64,000 bases of DNA, taken from NCBI RefSeq assembly GCF_901933205.1, contig NC_044591.1:3383501-3447500 (forward strand). The letters run 5' to 3'. Source of the stretch: Camarhynchus parvulus (Eukaryota > Chordata > Aves > Passeriformes > Thraupidae). Below, piece by piece: positions 37,101 through 45,755 of the stretch. The position numbers and the translations under genes are program-made. Each line of letters opens with the position of its first letter. Within the stretch, counting starts at the first letter, position 1. The notes beneath the pieces were generated by a model. That model had not been told where the DNA came from. It saw only the letters and a program-made list of their open reading frames with translations, and ran no database searches.

Positions 37101-40100
37101 CTTATGAATCTGGACACATCTCTGGGAAGTTGGATTACAACACTTGAACATTTCCGGAGAAAAGTCAGTGCTGTTCATCCCTCATCATAACACTAACATG
37201 TCCTGGATCATCTGTAAGCACTTCATCCCTGCACACAGCTCATTTACATGCTCTTGGCTTTTTCCAGAAGCGCTCCAGGAAGCATTTCAATACACAGTGC
37301 CTCCCAGGACCAAGTAGTTCTTGACAACTACTTGAAATTACAAACGGAGTATGGATCCTTTGACCTCTCAGGGTACACTTGAACAGGAATTATCTGATGA
37401 TTAGAGTCTCTCATTGCCTAAAAATTGCTGGCAGTCTTAATTAAAAAAAAAAAAAAGAATATACACTTCTGAAACTGCAAATAAAACTGGCACTGCTTTG
37501 TGCCCTTATTGGCAATTTCTTTGGAGAGGCCAACAAACAACTTTGAGGAAAGAAACATCACTTGAGAAGGAAATGTCTCCTAGACATTTATCTAAGTCAC
37601 ATTTGAGGCACAATGGCAGAGCAATGGGGGTAAAGAATGGGAATCAGGATGGATTTACAAGATCATGCCCAAGAGACTTCCATTCCATTGAGAATTGTAG
37701 TCTCCATGCTCATCAATCAAGACATTGTATTTCCATTTGCATAAACCCTTCAGGGATTTATTTCTTGTCCTTTCACAGCTTTAAATGCAAGATCAAATTT
37801 TACAGTAGAGGAGTTGCAGATGTGACAATTCATAATCTTGTGAAACACAACATTTGCCACCTTGCTCGAAAACGGCTCCGATACATCTCACTTGTGATCA
37901 ACAAAACCAGCCCCTGAAACAGTGTAAGATGAAATCCCATCCAGTCTAATTACCAGAGAAGTTTCATAGCCTCACAGTCCCAACTAACTTATCTTTCTGG
38001 AGATTCTAATCTCAAAAATATGGTTATATATCGCCGCCTACCTCCAAAAGCCCGCCACTATGTCTGTGTGCGCAGGCGCCGGGCGCACTTGGTCAGGACA
38101 CACTGCACGCCCTCCCCCAGAACCTGAGCCCTGGCACTGCTGCCAACCACCTCCATGGCATGCTGGGCTTGGCCCTAGAACTCCATGCCTTTGCTGGAAG
38201 TCTTTTTCTGAACTTGGGATATGGTGACTACACAGATAATCAGAATCTGTTTTAAGTTAGTAATTATGATCAATAATTCAAGCTTTGCATATTAGTGTAA
38301 GCCAGTTAACAGTGTAAAAAGAGAAAACCAGTCAGTTTTCACAAGGCTTATCATGACTTGCTAGACACTCCAAGGCTTTTTCATTTCTTTTTGTCAAATG
38401 CAAAGTGTAAAACTGAAGAGGAGTGCCAAGCAGAAGGTTGTGCATGGTTCATGGTGACTGCACAAAATCCACAAATTTAGGGTTGAGCACAGAAGCTAAG
38501 GAAGGAAAGAAATGAAATCTCATAGCAAAGGGAATGGAAAGTACCACATGTAGGTAAAATTAGCATTAAAACTACTAAGGAGATGAAGCCAACTTTGGTG
38601 TTCTCACCACAGGCTGGCAGGCAGTGCCACTACCAAGGGGATCAGAACTTGCTGAGTGCCATATATGACTGACTGCACACCATGATATAACTGAAAAGAA
38701 AATCTAATTCAAATTGAGTCGATGCAAAGACTTAAACACCTTGATGATGTACATGAAAACATCCCAAAAGGCAAAACACCCCAAAGTTCTAACCAGTAAC
38801 TAGCAACACAGAGCATTTCAGAACATGATGTGAGAAAAGTACAAAGGTTCCCAATAATTATTCTCATATATTCTGTATTCTTTCCTTGTACAATATGTAG
38901 AGATTTTGTAGATAGGACATACAGCTAGAATACAGTCTGTGTCTGTTTACAGTAATTCCATCCTCAGCTCTCTCTCAAACAGTCCTGGCTCCTTTTGGCC
39001 CCTGGCTCCTCAGGGCCATTGTTCAGCTCCCAGCTCAACTGCAGCAAAACAGCTCTTAAATGTGCTGTAGAAATGGTAGCACTTTAATGCCAGCGCTCAG
39101 CATAGCAACCAGCCGCTCTAAATAAATAAATAACGAAGCCTGGTATTCCAACAGATAATATAAATACACCTTCAGCAAATTTCTTGGGTCCAAAGGTCAA
39201 TCAACTTGTTTGCTCTGACTCCCAGAATGTGTAAATCTCAACATGATGTTTAAACACAAACACAGACAAACATCAAAGTTCAATGCTGACATATTTTACA
39301 CCTCAGAGTTACATGCCAGAATAGCTCTGTACCACACAGAGAAAACTGTAATGCATGTGTAAGGAAGTGATAAAACCCTATCCTGAACTAAATCCAATTT
39401 TTTTTTTCTTTAAATAGCCTCCCATTCTGTATTTTTCCTCTTCTTTCTTCCCCATTTATGCTCATTCATCCTCTCACACAGAGAAGTATTTATGCAGCTG
39501 TCTAATTTCACCAGTCCTCCCCTTCATTACCAGTAAAAGGGGAGATGAAACTTTCCATCCTGACACTCATTTCAGGGATGTGTGTTTCTGTATCCCTGAC
39601 TGATTCACACACAGGAATATACCTGTATTTACAAAACCACAACATTTCAAGGTAAACCACCAGTTCCTCAGCAAGAGAATGGACCCACCAGCTACACTGG
39701 CACTTCTGGGCTGCTGTGCAGACCAGCCACTCTCAGCCTCTCTCCTAAAGGAAATGTGCAAATAATCCCACAGCTTCCACTCAAGCTGTGCTCTTCTTGC
39801 CGGCTTCTCATTCATTTTCCCCTTGAACAGCTCTGGGCTGTCTAAAAATGAAACACAAGGGACTTCAGGAAGCACAAGGAATTAATTTCACAAATGGAAA
39901 CCCAGCAGAGTGAAAGGGAACCCACTGTCCCAGAGCCACCTGCCCGTCTCCTGTGGGGTCATATGACATGATAGAGGAGGGCTCACTGTACATGATCCCA
40001 GCTCTCCTGTGGGGTGATGAGATAGAGGGCACTGTCCTTTGGGGTGATATCCATAGAGGAGGGCTCACTGTACATGATCCCCATGCCCCTCTCCTGTGGG

Positions 40101-40753
40101 GTGATGTGATCCTGATAGAGGAGGGCTCACTGTGCATGATCCCCATGCTCTCTCCTTTGGGGTGATATCCTGATAGAGGAGGGCTCACTGTACATGATCC
40201 CCATGCCCAGCAGTGCCAGGAAGCAGCAATGGAAGTGAGCCCTGGCTCCATGCATAGAATCGCTCAGGTCTCCTTCCCCTGCCACAGCAAACCTGGGCTG
40301 AGGCAAAACCCTCTCCTTTGTCAGCACAGGGGGATTCACGAGGGGGATTTTCTCACAACCGCGTTTTCACGGCTGGGATGGGGAAGGGCAGGACGCGGTG
40401 AAGGAGGAGTGGGCAACTTCTGAAATGCAATGGATGTAATAACTCAGAGAGCTGCTCTCACCTTTCCCGGGCGATCCCAGCGATCCCACCCGGAGGTGGG
40501 GCAGCAGGGCTCGCTGGCAGAGCAGCAGGTGGGCCCTCCCCATCCCCTCCCCGCTCACCTTCCTGGCTCCTCTCCTGGCGAACTCCCGGGCCAGGTGCCG
40601 GCCGATGCCGCGGCCCCCGCCGGTCACCAGCACGTTCTCCCGGGACAGGTCTCGCAGCTTGGGCGGCAGCAGCAGGCACACGGCGGCTTTCACCACCAGA
40701 TACACCATCTGCATCGGGAACAGCAGCAGGGCGCCCAGCCACTTCCACATCAT
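13090..40753 (-). CDS. DHRS3: DHRS3, retinal short-chain dehydrogenase/reductase (six coding exons)
   Basis: Coding exons on the minus strand are 40753-40559, 18817-18674, 17291-17172, 15785-15547, 14553-14428 and 13174-13090. They join in frame to 302 residues plus TAG, the length of human DHRS3. The cofactor motif TGGGRGIG is at residues 44-51, NNAA at 122-125, Ser175 is the catalytic serine, and the YxxxK pair is Tyr188/Lys192. A hydrophobic N-terminal segment (about residues 5-30) is a membrane anchor. The family reduces all-trans-retinal to retinol with NADPH at ER or lipid-droplet membranes, partners with RDH10 and is induced by retinoic acid (established knowledge). The start is the first of two adjacent ATGs, aligning with the human N-terminus; the frame stays open upstream to at least 40885, with no matching homology. 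Introns run about 21.7, 1.4, 1.4, 1.0 and 1.3 kb. No broken codons were seen, so the gene looks functional. Confidence 0.97.
13441..13590 (+). repeat. AT-rich simple repeat in DHRS3 intron 5
   Basis: An ATATATCTAAATATA-type tract with AATATAC variants covers about 150 bp. Confidence 0.85.
14428..14553 (-). CDS. DHRS3: DHRS3 coding exon 5
   Basis: Its first base completes Arg233 and it then encodes 41 residues from [16 protein letters not shown] to LVILK, plus two bases of the next codon. The acceptor is TTCTCTGTTCAG and the donor is GTGAGT. The segment [13 protein letters not shown] is a hydrophobic C-terminal stretch typical of this membrane-associated SDR subgroup. Confidence 0.95.
15547..15785 (-). 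CDS. DHRS3: DHRS3 coding exon 4 (catalytic exon)
   Basis: It encodes residues 154-232 plus two bases of codon 233. It holds the catalytic serine (NSVLALS, Ser175) and the YCTSK motif (Tyr188, Lys192), followed by the substrate-loop region [13 protein letters not shown]. The acceptor ends TTCAG and the donor is GTCAGT; the intron is phase 2. Confidence 0.96.
16475..17133 (-). mobile_element. Solo LTR of an endogenous retrovirus in DHRS3 intron 3
   Basis: This 659-bp element starts TGTCTCAG and ends in ACA in its own sense (minus strand), and is flanked by a perfect 5-bp target duplication CCAAC (16470-16474 and 17134-17138). It is a close match to the LTR at 56637-57274; about 220 bp of the centre differ at only around five positions. 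Its sense strand matches DHRS3 and carries AATAAA-type signals around 16945-16975. No internal retroviral genes are present, so it is a solo LTR left by recombination. Confidence 0.9.
17172..17291 (-). CDS. DHRS3: DHRS3 coding exon 3
   Basis: It encodes residues 114-153 (40 codons), starting [17 protein letters not shown] and ending NTLGQFW. It contains NNAA, the SDR motif that stabilises the central sheet. The acceptor is TTCTTTGCAG and the donor GTGAGA. A solo LTR ends only 38 bp into the following intron. Confidence 0.96.
17511..17851 (-). mobile_element. CR1 LINE 3' end in DHRS3 intron 2
   Basis: On the plus strand it reads GAATCACAGAATTGTTAAAG, then AAAGACCTTTGAGATCACC and GGGCAGCCTGTTCTGATGC, which is the complement of a CR1 3' end. 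It has the same orientation as DHRS3. The end near 17851 is a 5' truncation, normal for LINE insertion. Confidence 0.88.
18207..18275 (+). repeat. ACATATA/ACTAATA simple repeat
   Basis: Tandem ATAACAT units give way to ACTAATA and then TATAATA units, in DHRS3 intron 2. Confidence 0.85.
18674..18817 (-). CDS. DHRS3: DHRS3 coding exon 2
   Basis: It encodes residues 66-113 (48 codons), starting [10 protein letters not shown] and ending AVREK, and carries the second beta strand and the CDVGN segment near the cofactor. The acceptor is TTGCTACAG. The only donor that keeps the conserved junction to exon 3 is GTCTGG, which is weak beyond the GT (see findings). Both flanking introns are phase 0. Confidence 0.95.
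22265..22552 (+). repeat. Alternating 31/32-bp minisatellite, nine copies
   Basis: Each unit begins CAGGTGGGATGGAGAAGCC and ends either CCCTGACATC (31 bp) or CCCTGACACTG (32 bp). The two endings alternate, giving a higher-order 63-bp period. Open frames on both strands (for example 21972-22613 minus) are repeat-derived. Confidence 0.93.
22590..22636. repeat. Perfect 17-bp inverted repeat (hairpin)
   Basis: Arms 22590-22606 and 22620-22636 (TTTATGATGATGGAGGA and its complement) match perfectly around a 13-nt loop that contains CACGTG. It lies 38 bp after the minisatellite at 22265-22552. Confidence 0.9.
25370..25614 (+). mobile_element. CR1 LINE 3' end, plus orientation
   Basis: This is the familiar CR1 tail: TAGGTTGGATATTAGGAGG, then the GAATGCCCTTCCCAGAGAGG segment, TTGGACTCGATGATCTTGG and a terminal GATTCTGTGAT repeat. 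The upstream boundary is approximate. It lies inside the LTR at 25236-25969, so it inserted after that LTR. Confidence 0.85.
25782..25943 (+). repeat. Three exact-length 54-bp tandem units in the LTR
   Basis: Units are 25782-25835, 25836-25889 and 25890-25943. Each starts CCCCTTGCTTTAGG and ends CACTTCAGTA or CACTTTAGTA. The first two contain AATAAA and the third AACAAA. Copies two and three are nearly identical. Confidence 0.92.
28702..29289 (+). repeat. 292-bp tandem duplication
   Basis: The copies from 28702 and from 28994 share GATCTTTTTTCAGTCTAT, AACCTGAAAATGTGTAG and TGGACTGAGATGGG, with few substitutions and a short indel. Confidence 0.92.
30738..30768 (+). repeat. (TA)n microsatellite
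   Basis: About ten uninterrupted TA dinucleotides in DHRS3 intron 1. Confidence 0.85.
32490..32575 (-). mobile_element. Old CR1 fragment
   Basis: The stretch TGGTCCAACCCCCTGCTCAA resembles the antisense of the CR1 3' region. It is short and diverged and lies in DHRS3 intron 1. Confidence 0.55.
34714..34858. repeat. 35-bp inverted repeat overlapping the tandem array
   Basis: The left arm 34714-34748 and right arm 34824-34858 are reverse complements with one mismatch; the right arm starts GTACATGACAAAAGAAAGGG. Later units contain further copies of the right arm only. Confidence 0.88.
34748..35163 (+). repeat. Four tandem units of about 92-111 bp
   Basis: Units begin AGGGTTCCTGCAGGGATCTC (or close variants) at about 34748, 34859, 34951 and 35052. 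Each contains CACTCCC(C)CAGCACA and a final GGTTCCAGG or GTTTCAGG. Unit lengths vary by internal deletion. Confidence 0.9.
35567..35650 (+). mobile_element. CR1 3'-terminal fragment
   Basis: GAGTTGGACTCCATAATCC, then GGGTCTCTTCCAACTCAGA and ATTCTGTGAAATCTGTGAA, is a CR1 3' terminus in plus orientation. It has no recognisable body. Confidence 0.75.
38030..38110. other. Isolated CpG-rich patch in DHRS3 intron 1
   Basis: ATCGCCGCC, a TGCGCAGGCGCC motif (an NRF1-type site) and GGGCGCAC cluster here inside an AT-rich intron. Open frames on either strand are under 60 codons and I recognise no protein. It might be an alternative promoter, a retrocopy remnant or chance. Confidence 0.45.
39946..40210 (+). 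repeat. Minisatellite of about 55-65 bp units near DHRS3 exon 1
   Basis: The core GAGGAGGGCTCACTGTACAT occurs four times, joined by CTCCTGTGGGGTGATG-like links. It lies about 350 bp into intron 1. Confidence 0.9.
40559..40753 (-). CDS. DHRS3: DHRS3 coding exon 1
   Basis: It encodes residues 1-65: the N-terminal hydrophobic anchor, the linker [11 protein letters not shown] and the Rossmann fold glycine motif TGGGRGIG. It ends on a complete Lys codon (AAG) followed by the donor GTGAGC, so the intron is phase 0. The exon is GC-rich, as expected close to a CpG-island promoter. Confidence 0.96.
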
Positions 40754-41339
40754 CCTCTTCTGCCAGGCAAAGTTCTCTTCCAAGCCTCCACAGAACCAAG
40801 GTGACAGAGAAAGAAAAGCGACAGCCTTCATGCACCCCCAGATGGGTGACAGTTCTTCAGCCCCCCTTCCAAAACTTGGGGGCAAGAGGTTCTTGGATTG
40901 GAAAAATCCTTCCCTCCCCCTAAAAAAAAATGTGGGGGTAGGAGCAAAGTAGTGCAGAAGACCAAGTCACTCCCCTGTTTCTTGATCGGTGTCCTCTGGG
41001 ATTGTCACACGCAGGTAAAACAGCTTCCTTGCTTTTTAACTGGAAAGCTTTTTTTGTTTTAATTAAAAGAGAGGGGAGAAAAAAAAAAGTAGAATTAAAA
41101 GTAACCATGCATCCCTCTGCTGCAAAAACCCACATAAAATTCCAGTATCCAAACGAAAGGTTTTTATATTTAGAAAAATAAAATAAAGCAGCCTATGTCT
41201 CCAAATTTCAGCCTGCAGTGCCTTCCAGGCAGCTCATTTCTATTCTTAGACTCAGGAAATTGCTTAAATAAGACAGAATTGCCAGGACCTTCTTTTTAAG
41301 AAAGCCTCTATTCAGGGTGAGGTTGTTGTTTTAGTATCT

Positions 41340-41760
41340 ATAAATATCTATAGACGTTCTGTCCTGAGCCGGTTGCAAAGGCTGAGCCGGTCACTGCCTC
41401 TCTCTGCCCCCTCTCCCGGTTTTTTCACTTGGAGTGTGGATCACAGAGCAGGAATTACGCCGTGCACTACTTCAGCTCTGCCTCTTACTCATTTCTGCCT
41501 ATTGCCGTCTCCGCCGCTCAGGGCCGCGGCGCTGGGGAGGTTTTATACCCCATTAATCCTGATTGACAGTTAAAGTGTCGGGCCGATTTCACTACTGTTC
41601 CTGGGAGTGGCTGCTGCTCTGCCCTCCCCCGCCGGCCGCCGCCGCGCCACCGGCTCGCTGCGGCTGGGCCGGCGCTGCCAGCGCGGCCGCCGGGGCCACC
41701 TGCGGGCGCTACGGGCCATCTGCGGGCCGGCAGGGCCACCTGCGGGCACCATGGGCTTGC
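41340..41760. other. GC- and CpG-rich island at the DHRS3 5' end
   Basis: CpG density rises sharply around 41505-41535 and 41615-41720, against an AT-rich background. This is the usual setting of a vertebrate promoter. On the upstream side it merges with the GC-rich minisatellite, so its upstream boundary is ambiguous. Confidence 0.6.
41541..41569 (-). promoter_or_regulatory. DHRS3: DHRS3 core promoter: TATA box plus homeodomain-type motifs
   Basis: On the minus strand TATAAAA occupies 41547-41541, predicting a start near 41515 and a long, apparently unspliced 5' UTR of about 760 nt. Just upstream lie TAATCC (plus-strand reading, 41554-41559), a K50 homeodomain (OTX/PITX/GSC-type) site, and TGATTGACAG (41560-41569), the published PBX-MEIS/PREP composite decamer. 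The motifs are read directly; promoter function is inferred from position and orientation relative to exon 1. Confidence 0.6.
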
Positions 41761-42581
41761 TGCAGGCTGGCAGGGCTACCTGCGGGCACTACGGGCTATC
41801 TGCGGGCCAGCAGGGCTACCTGCGGGCACCATGGGCTCTCTGTGGGCCGGCAGGGCCACCTGCGGGCACCCTGAGCTTTCTGAGGGCACCCTGAGCTCTC
41901 TGTGGGCCAGCAGGGCCACCTGCGGGCACCCTGGGCTTGCTGCAGGCCGGCAGGGCCACCTGTGGGCACCATGGGATTGCTGTGGGCACCCTGGACCAGC
42001 AGGGCCACCTGCAGGCCACCAGGGCCAGCTGCGGGCACCCCGGGCTTACTGCGGGGCAACAGGGCCAGTTGAGGATCAGCAGGGTCAGCTGTGGGCACCC
42101 TGAGCTTCCTGCAGCCACCCTGGGCCAGCTATAGGCACCCTGGGCTTGCTGTGGGCCAGCAGGGCCACCTGCAGGTACCCTGGGATTGCTGTGGGCCACC
42201 TGGGCCACCTGTGGGTACTCTGGGCTACCTGTAGGCACCCTGGGCTTGCTGCGGGCACCCTGGGCCACCTGCGGGCACCCTGGGCCACCAGCGGGCCAGC
42301 TGTGGGCACCCTGAGCTTTCTGTGGGCACCTCAGGCCACCTGTGGGCAGCAGGGCCACCTGTGGGTACCTTGGGCTTGCTGCAGGCACCCTGGGGCAGTT
42401 GCAGAGATCTTGGGCCAGCTGGAGCCGTCCTGGCCTTGCTGTTGGCACCCTGGGCGAACCCTGAGCCAGCTGTTGGCACCCTGGGTTTGCTATGGGCACC
42501 CTGGGTTGCCTGCTGGCACCCTGGGCATGCTGTGAGCACCCTGGTTTTGCTGCAGGCACATGGGGCATCCTGCAGGTGCCA
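41694..42581. repeat. GC-rich minisatellite, about 20-bp unit, roughly 40 copies
   Basis: Tandem units follow the pattern CTGYGGGCACCCTGGGCTTG, with variants ending GCCAC or GCCAG. Because 20 is not a multiple of three, each frame cycles through all three phases every 60 bp. The units lack stops, so long spurious ORFs appear on both strands. It lies immediately upstream of the DHRS3 promoter. Decayed units continue to about 42780. Confidence 0.9.
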
Positions 42582-42607
42582 AAGTCAAATAGCTTTAAAT
42601 ACTACAC

Positions 42608-42780
42608 CCTGGGCAAGCTGTGGGCATGGGGGGCAAACTGAGGGCACACTGGGCTTGCTGTGGGTGTGCTGGGCTCATGCCATGCTGGACTTGTTGCATG
42701 CCATGCTGGGCTTGCTCCATGTTGCCCTGGGCTTCTCATGCATGCCAGGCTGGGCTCATGCCATGATGGGCTCTGTGCAG
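42608..42780. repeat. Degenerate extension of the minisatellite
   Basis: Looser GGGC/CATGC-rich repeats such as CATGCTGGGCTTG continue beyond a 27-bp non-repeat interruption. Unit boundaries are no longer regular. Confidence 0.6.
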
Positions 42781-45654
42781 GAACCCAAGTGCTCTGTCAC
42801 CAGGTCATGCAGCCCCTGCCTCCTGCTTCACCTGCATGTACCACAAAGGTGCCCTGGTCTGACCTGAGCCCAGGGAAAAGCAGGTCCAGGAATAACCAGG
42901 GCTAAGGCTGAGTTCAAGGCAGCCACCATCTCTGGCAGGGAGCTGCTTGCCCAAGATCAGCTGGTGTGTGCAGGGCAAAGCTGCTTGCAGCCCTAGATTT
43001 CCAGCTGAACCCAGCCTAGGCTGATAATCACCAATATCTAGTAGCACTGACCAGTGTTTTCCTGGATAACATGATACCTCGTGGATTTTCCATGCTAGAA
43101 GATGCTTGCATTGCTGAAAACTGGAGATTTAGCAGTGAAAAAGGCAGGCTCTGAATGACAGAGGGAGACTCACCCTTCAAAAAAGGGTGGTTTGTTCCAA
43201 GACCCAGAAGGTCTCCACAGCACTTCAAACGCTTGTAAGAGGGGAAGGGCAGAGTGTATTACAGCAGGTCCCTGGCTCTTTGCACTGTCAAGCATTAGAC
43301 AGGTAAATTATGATTTTGATTGTACAGATGAAGCTTTTCTGAGGAGGCTGTAACTGCACATTCATTTCAGAATTAACCTGAAATGCAAAGCTTTGAGGAT
43401 ATCAAAAGGTCTCAAGGATATCAAACCTCACAGTGTTGTCTTCACAGCAGGGCTGGAAAGAAATTCGGGTTTATATCTGCAGGTATCACTAGGATTCATC
43501 AAAATGAATGCAGTGCACAAGTTCACTCAGGAGCCAGATGAACTATCCTGGGAAGCCATCTAGAGGCAAACACTGGAATTAAGGGAAAACTGCACTTAAA
43601 AACGTTCTCAGACTTCTTCACATCTCTGGTTCCTAAAACACCACCTCAATGGACATTTGAATCTAAGCATCTGTGAGAGACACAGGTGAGTTTGGACGCC
43701 AAATCCCTTTAAAAATGAACTCACTTTTCTTCTTTGGAATCAAACAGGTATTTTTGAAAGCAGACATTCAAAGTGACCATGTGGGAACAGAGTGTTCAGG
43801 GTTTTTTGTTGGCAAAAAGAAGGGCAGCCAAGTTTCTGGTGCCCCCCACATTCAACGGCTCTATCACACATAGATTTTTTTTTATTAAAAATACCTAAAT
43901 CCTTGAATTTCAGCTCTGTTAAAAGTTCCACAAAAGTTTTAAGGGAAGGAAAAAAAAAATCCTGGAAGGAAGAAATTGAGAAGAGAAACTTAAACATTTT
44001 TTACCTTTAACTGGCAGGTTACCTCATATGAAATAAGCCATATGACTGTCACTGCATAATCAGAGTGTCAGGAGAGGGTTTTGAGGAGAAGATGAAGCAT
44101 CCCAAGTGGAAACTGTCTGCACATTCTGTCAGAATCAGTGAGTGTTCCTAACTCAGCTGCATCTGAACCAAGCAGAGAATTTCCATGGCCTGTTGGCAGC
44201 ATTTAGCACCGTGGTGTGTTTTTACAGTAATACCTCCAGAAATGCAGCTTGGGGAGGCACCTGGCATTACAATTTTCCTCTCAGTCCAACAGCTCTGGAA
44301 GGGAGAGAGAAATTACCCAGAGAAGCCAGTGTCTGGCTGAGACAGGAATGACTCAGTGTCTGGACTGGGAACAAATATAACAACTTTCTGCTCCGGAAAT
44401 AAGGAGCAGTGTTAAAAATGAAAGGATATGAACTCCATCGAAGTATATTTGGGTTTTTTTTTGATTCCTGAGTTCAGTCTCTTAGTGCTTAAAGCACCAC
44501 AGACGCATTTAAAATAGAAAACTCATCAAGATTGCAGAGTTAACTTGTTTAGATTTAAAAGGAAATTCATTATTAATGTAAAACATTTGCAGGCCCTTTG
44601 AAGCCGGGGGAATGGAATAATCTTGTGAGCGTTTATTTCATGTCTATTTCATGTCTATTTCCAGCTTGAATAATAATCTAAATATGTTTGAAGAGATTTT
44701 TTTATTCATTATGATTTTGACCTATGTACAAAGTTGGTACCAAATTTGGATTGGGAGTTAAAACGTGGTTCTTGATATATAGAAGCCCTGTGCTTCAAAT
44801 TTCATTGAAGTATGAACTATTTTACTTCTTTACTACTTTAGATTTACCTTGAAGCAGTGAAAACTAGTAGATGCTACATTGTACAAACCTACAAAAACAA
44901 GAAGCAAAAGCAGATTTGTAGTAAAACTGAAGTTAGTGCATCTTGCATGTAGTAAATAAAAACTATATGCAAGTTACTTTAAAATTCATGTAATCCAACC
45001 AAAAAGTCAAATAGCTTTAAATGCTACACATACTTTATGTGAGACCGTTAGAACTTTAGAGGTATTGTCCCTTTTAATTGCAGTTCTACTCTGAAAAGGA
45101 AAAAAAAAGGAATATTCCAGAATTTCACCTGATTTTTGTACAGCAACCACTGCACTCTTTCTTGCTGAGAGGTCTTTTTCCAAATTGTCACCTTTACAAA
45201 ACCAACATGAACTTTTATTCACAAAGTCCATCTCTGTTAGTGAGACTCCCTAAAGTACACTTTCATATAGGGCTGGTTGTCCAAGGTGTTTTCAATACTG
45301 TTGGTACAGACACTCAGCACATACCTTGGTGAGGATAACAGTGATCTGTCCCATCACAGCCATTCTCTCTAATTATCAGTCCCAAGTTGTCCCAAAGTGA
45401 ATCCCATCCATGTTTCCACTCAGAAGTCCTAAACCAGTGCCCTGAAACATTCCATAAGCAGGCCTGTTCAGTCTGTGAAATTGCATCATCTTCAGAATTA
45501 ATTTTGCATTTTCAGCAGTTGTTTCCTACACAGACACTCACAACAAAGTATAAACTGAACGAACAACCAACACAACAACTTTTTAAAGCCCTTTTCATGG
45601 CACTTTTAACTATGTTTATTCCAGTTTACAAGAGCAAGAAGGTAGTCAGGCTCA

Positions 45655-45755
45655 CAGTGGGATTCTTTGGGTGGTCCTGTGCAGGGCCAGGAGTTGAACT
45701 TTGATGATCCTTATGGATGTGTTCCAACTTGGGATATTCTGTGATTCTATGTAAT
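45655..45755 (+). mobile_element. CR1 3'-terminal fragment
   Basis: CCTGTGCAGGGCCAGGAGTT is followed by TTGATGATCCTTATGG, GTGTTCCAACTTGGG and ATTCTGTGATTCTATG. It is the 3' end of a CR1 element in the spacer between DHRS3 and the first AADACL4-like gene. Confidence 0.85.

Larger units (their letters stand above)
18818..40558 (-). other. DHRS3: DHRS3 intron 1 (21.7 kb), no other gene recognised
   Basis: This AT-rich intron runs from donor GTGAGC to acceptor CTACAG. It holds the local repeats listed separately (22265-22552, 22590-22636, 25236-25969, 28702-29289, 34714-35163, 39946-40210), CR1 remnants at 32490 and 35567, and T/A runs near 24158, 24895 and 37441. Open frames inside it, for example 37498-37917 plus and 31130-31549 minus, show no recognisable domain and no codon-like constraint, so none is called a gene. 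Confidence 0.85.

Noticed and set aside
37498..37917. A 139-residue plus-strand open frame in DHRS3 intron 1
   Set aside because: No recognisable domain, codon pattern or flanking splice signals; the length is not surprising by chance across 64 kb.
40754..40885. In-frame upstream ATG that would extend DHRS3 by 44 residues
   Set aside because: The extension lacks homology to known DHRS3 N-termini, and the family start MxWKxLGAL is at 40753.
41816..42568. A 250-residue minus-strand open frame, with others on both strands, rich in Pro, Gly, Ala, Gln and Trp
   Set aside because: It is produced by the stop-free 20-bp minisatellite read in rotating phase; all frames look alike and there is no splice or start context.
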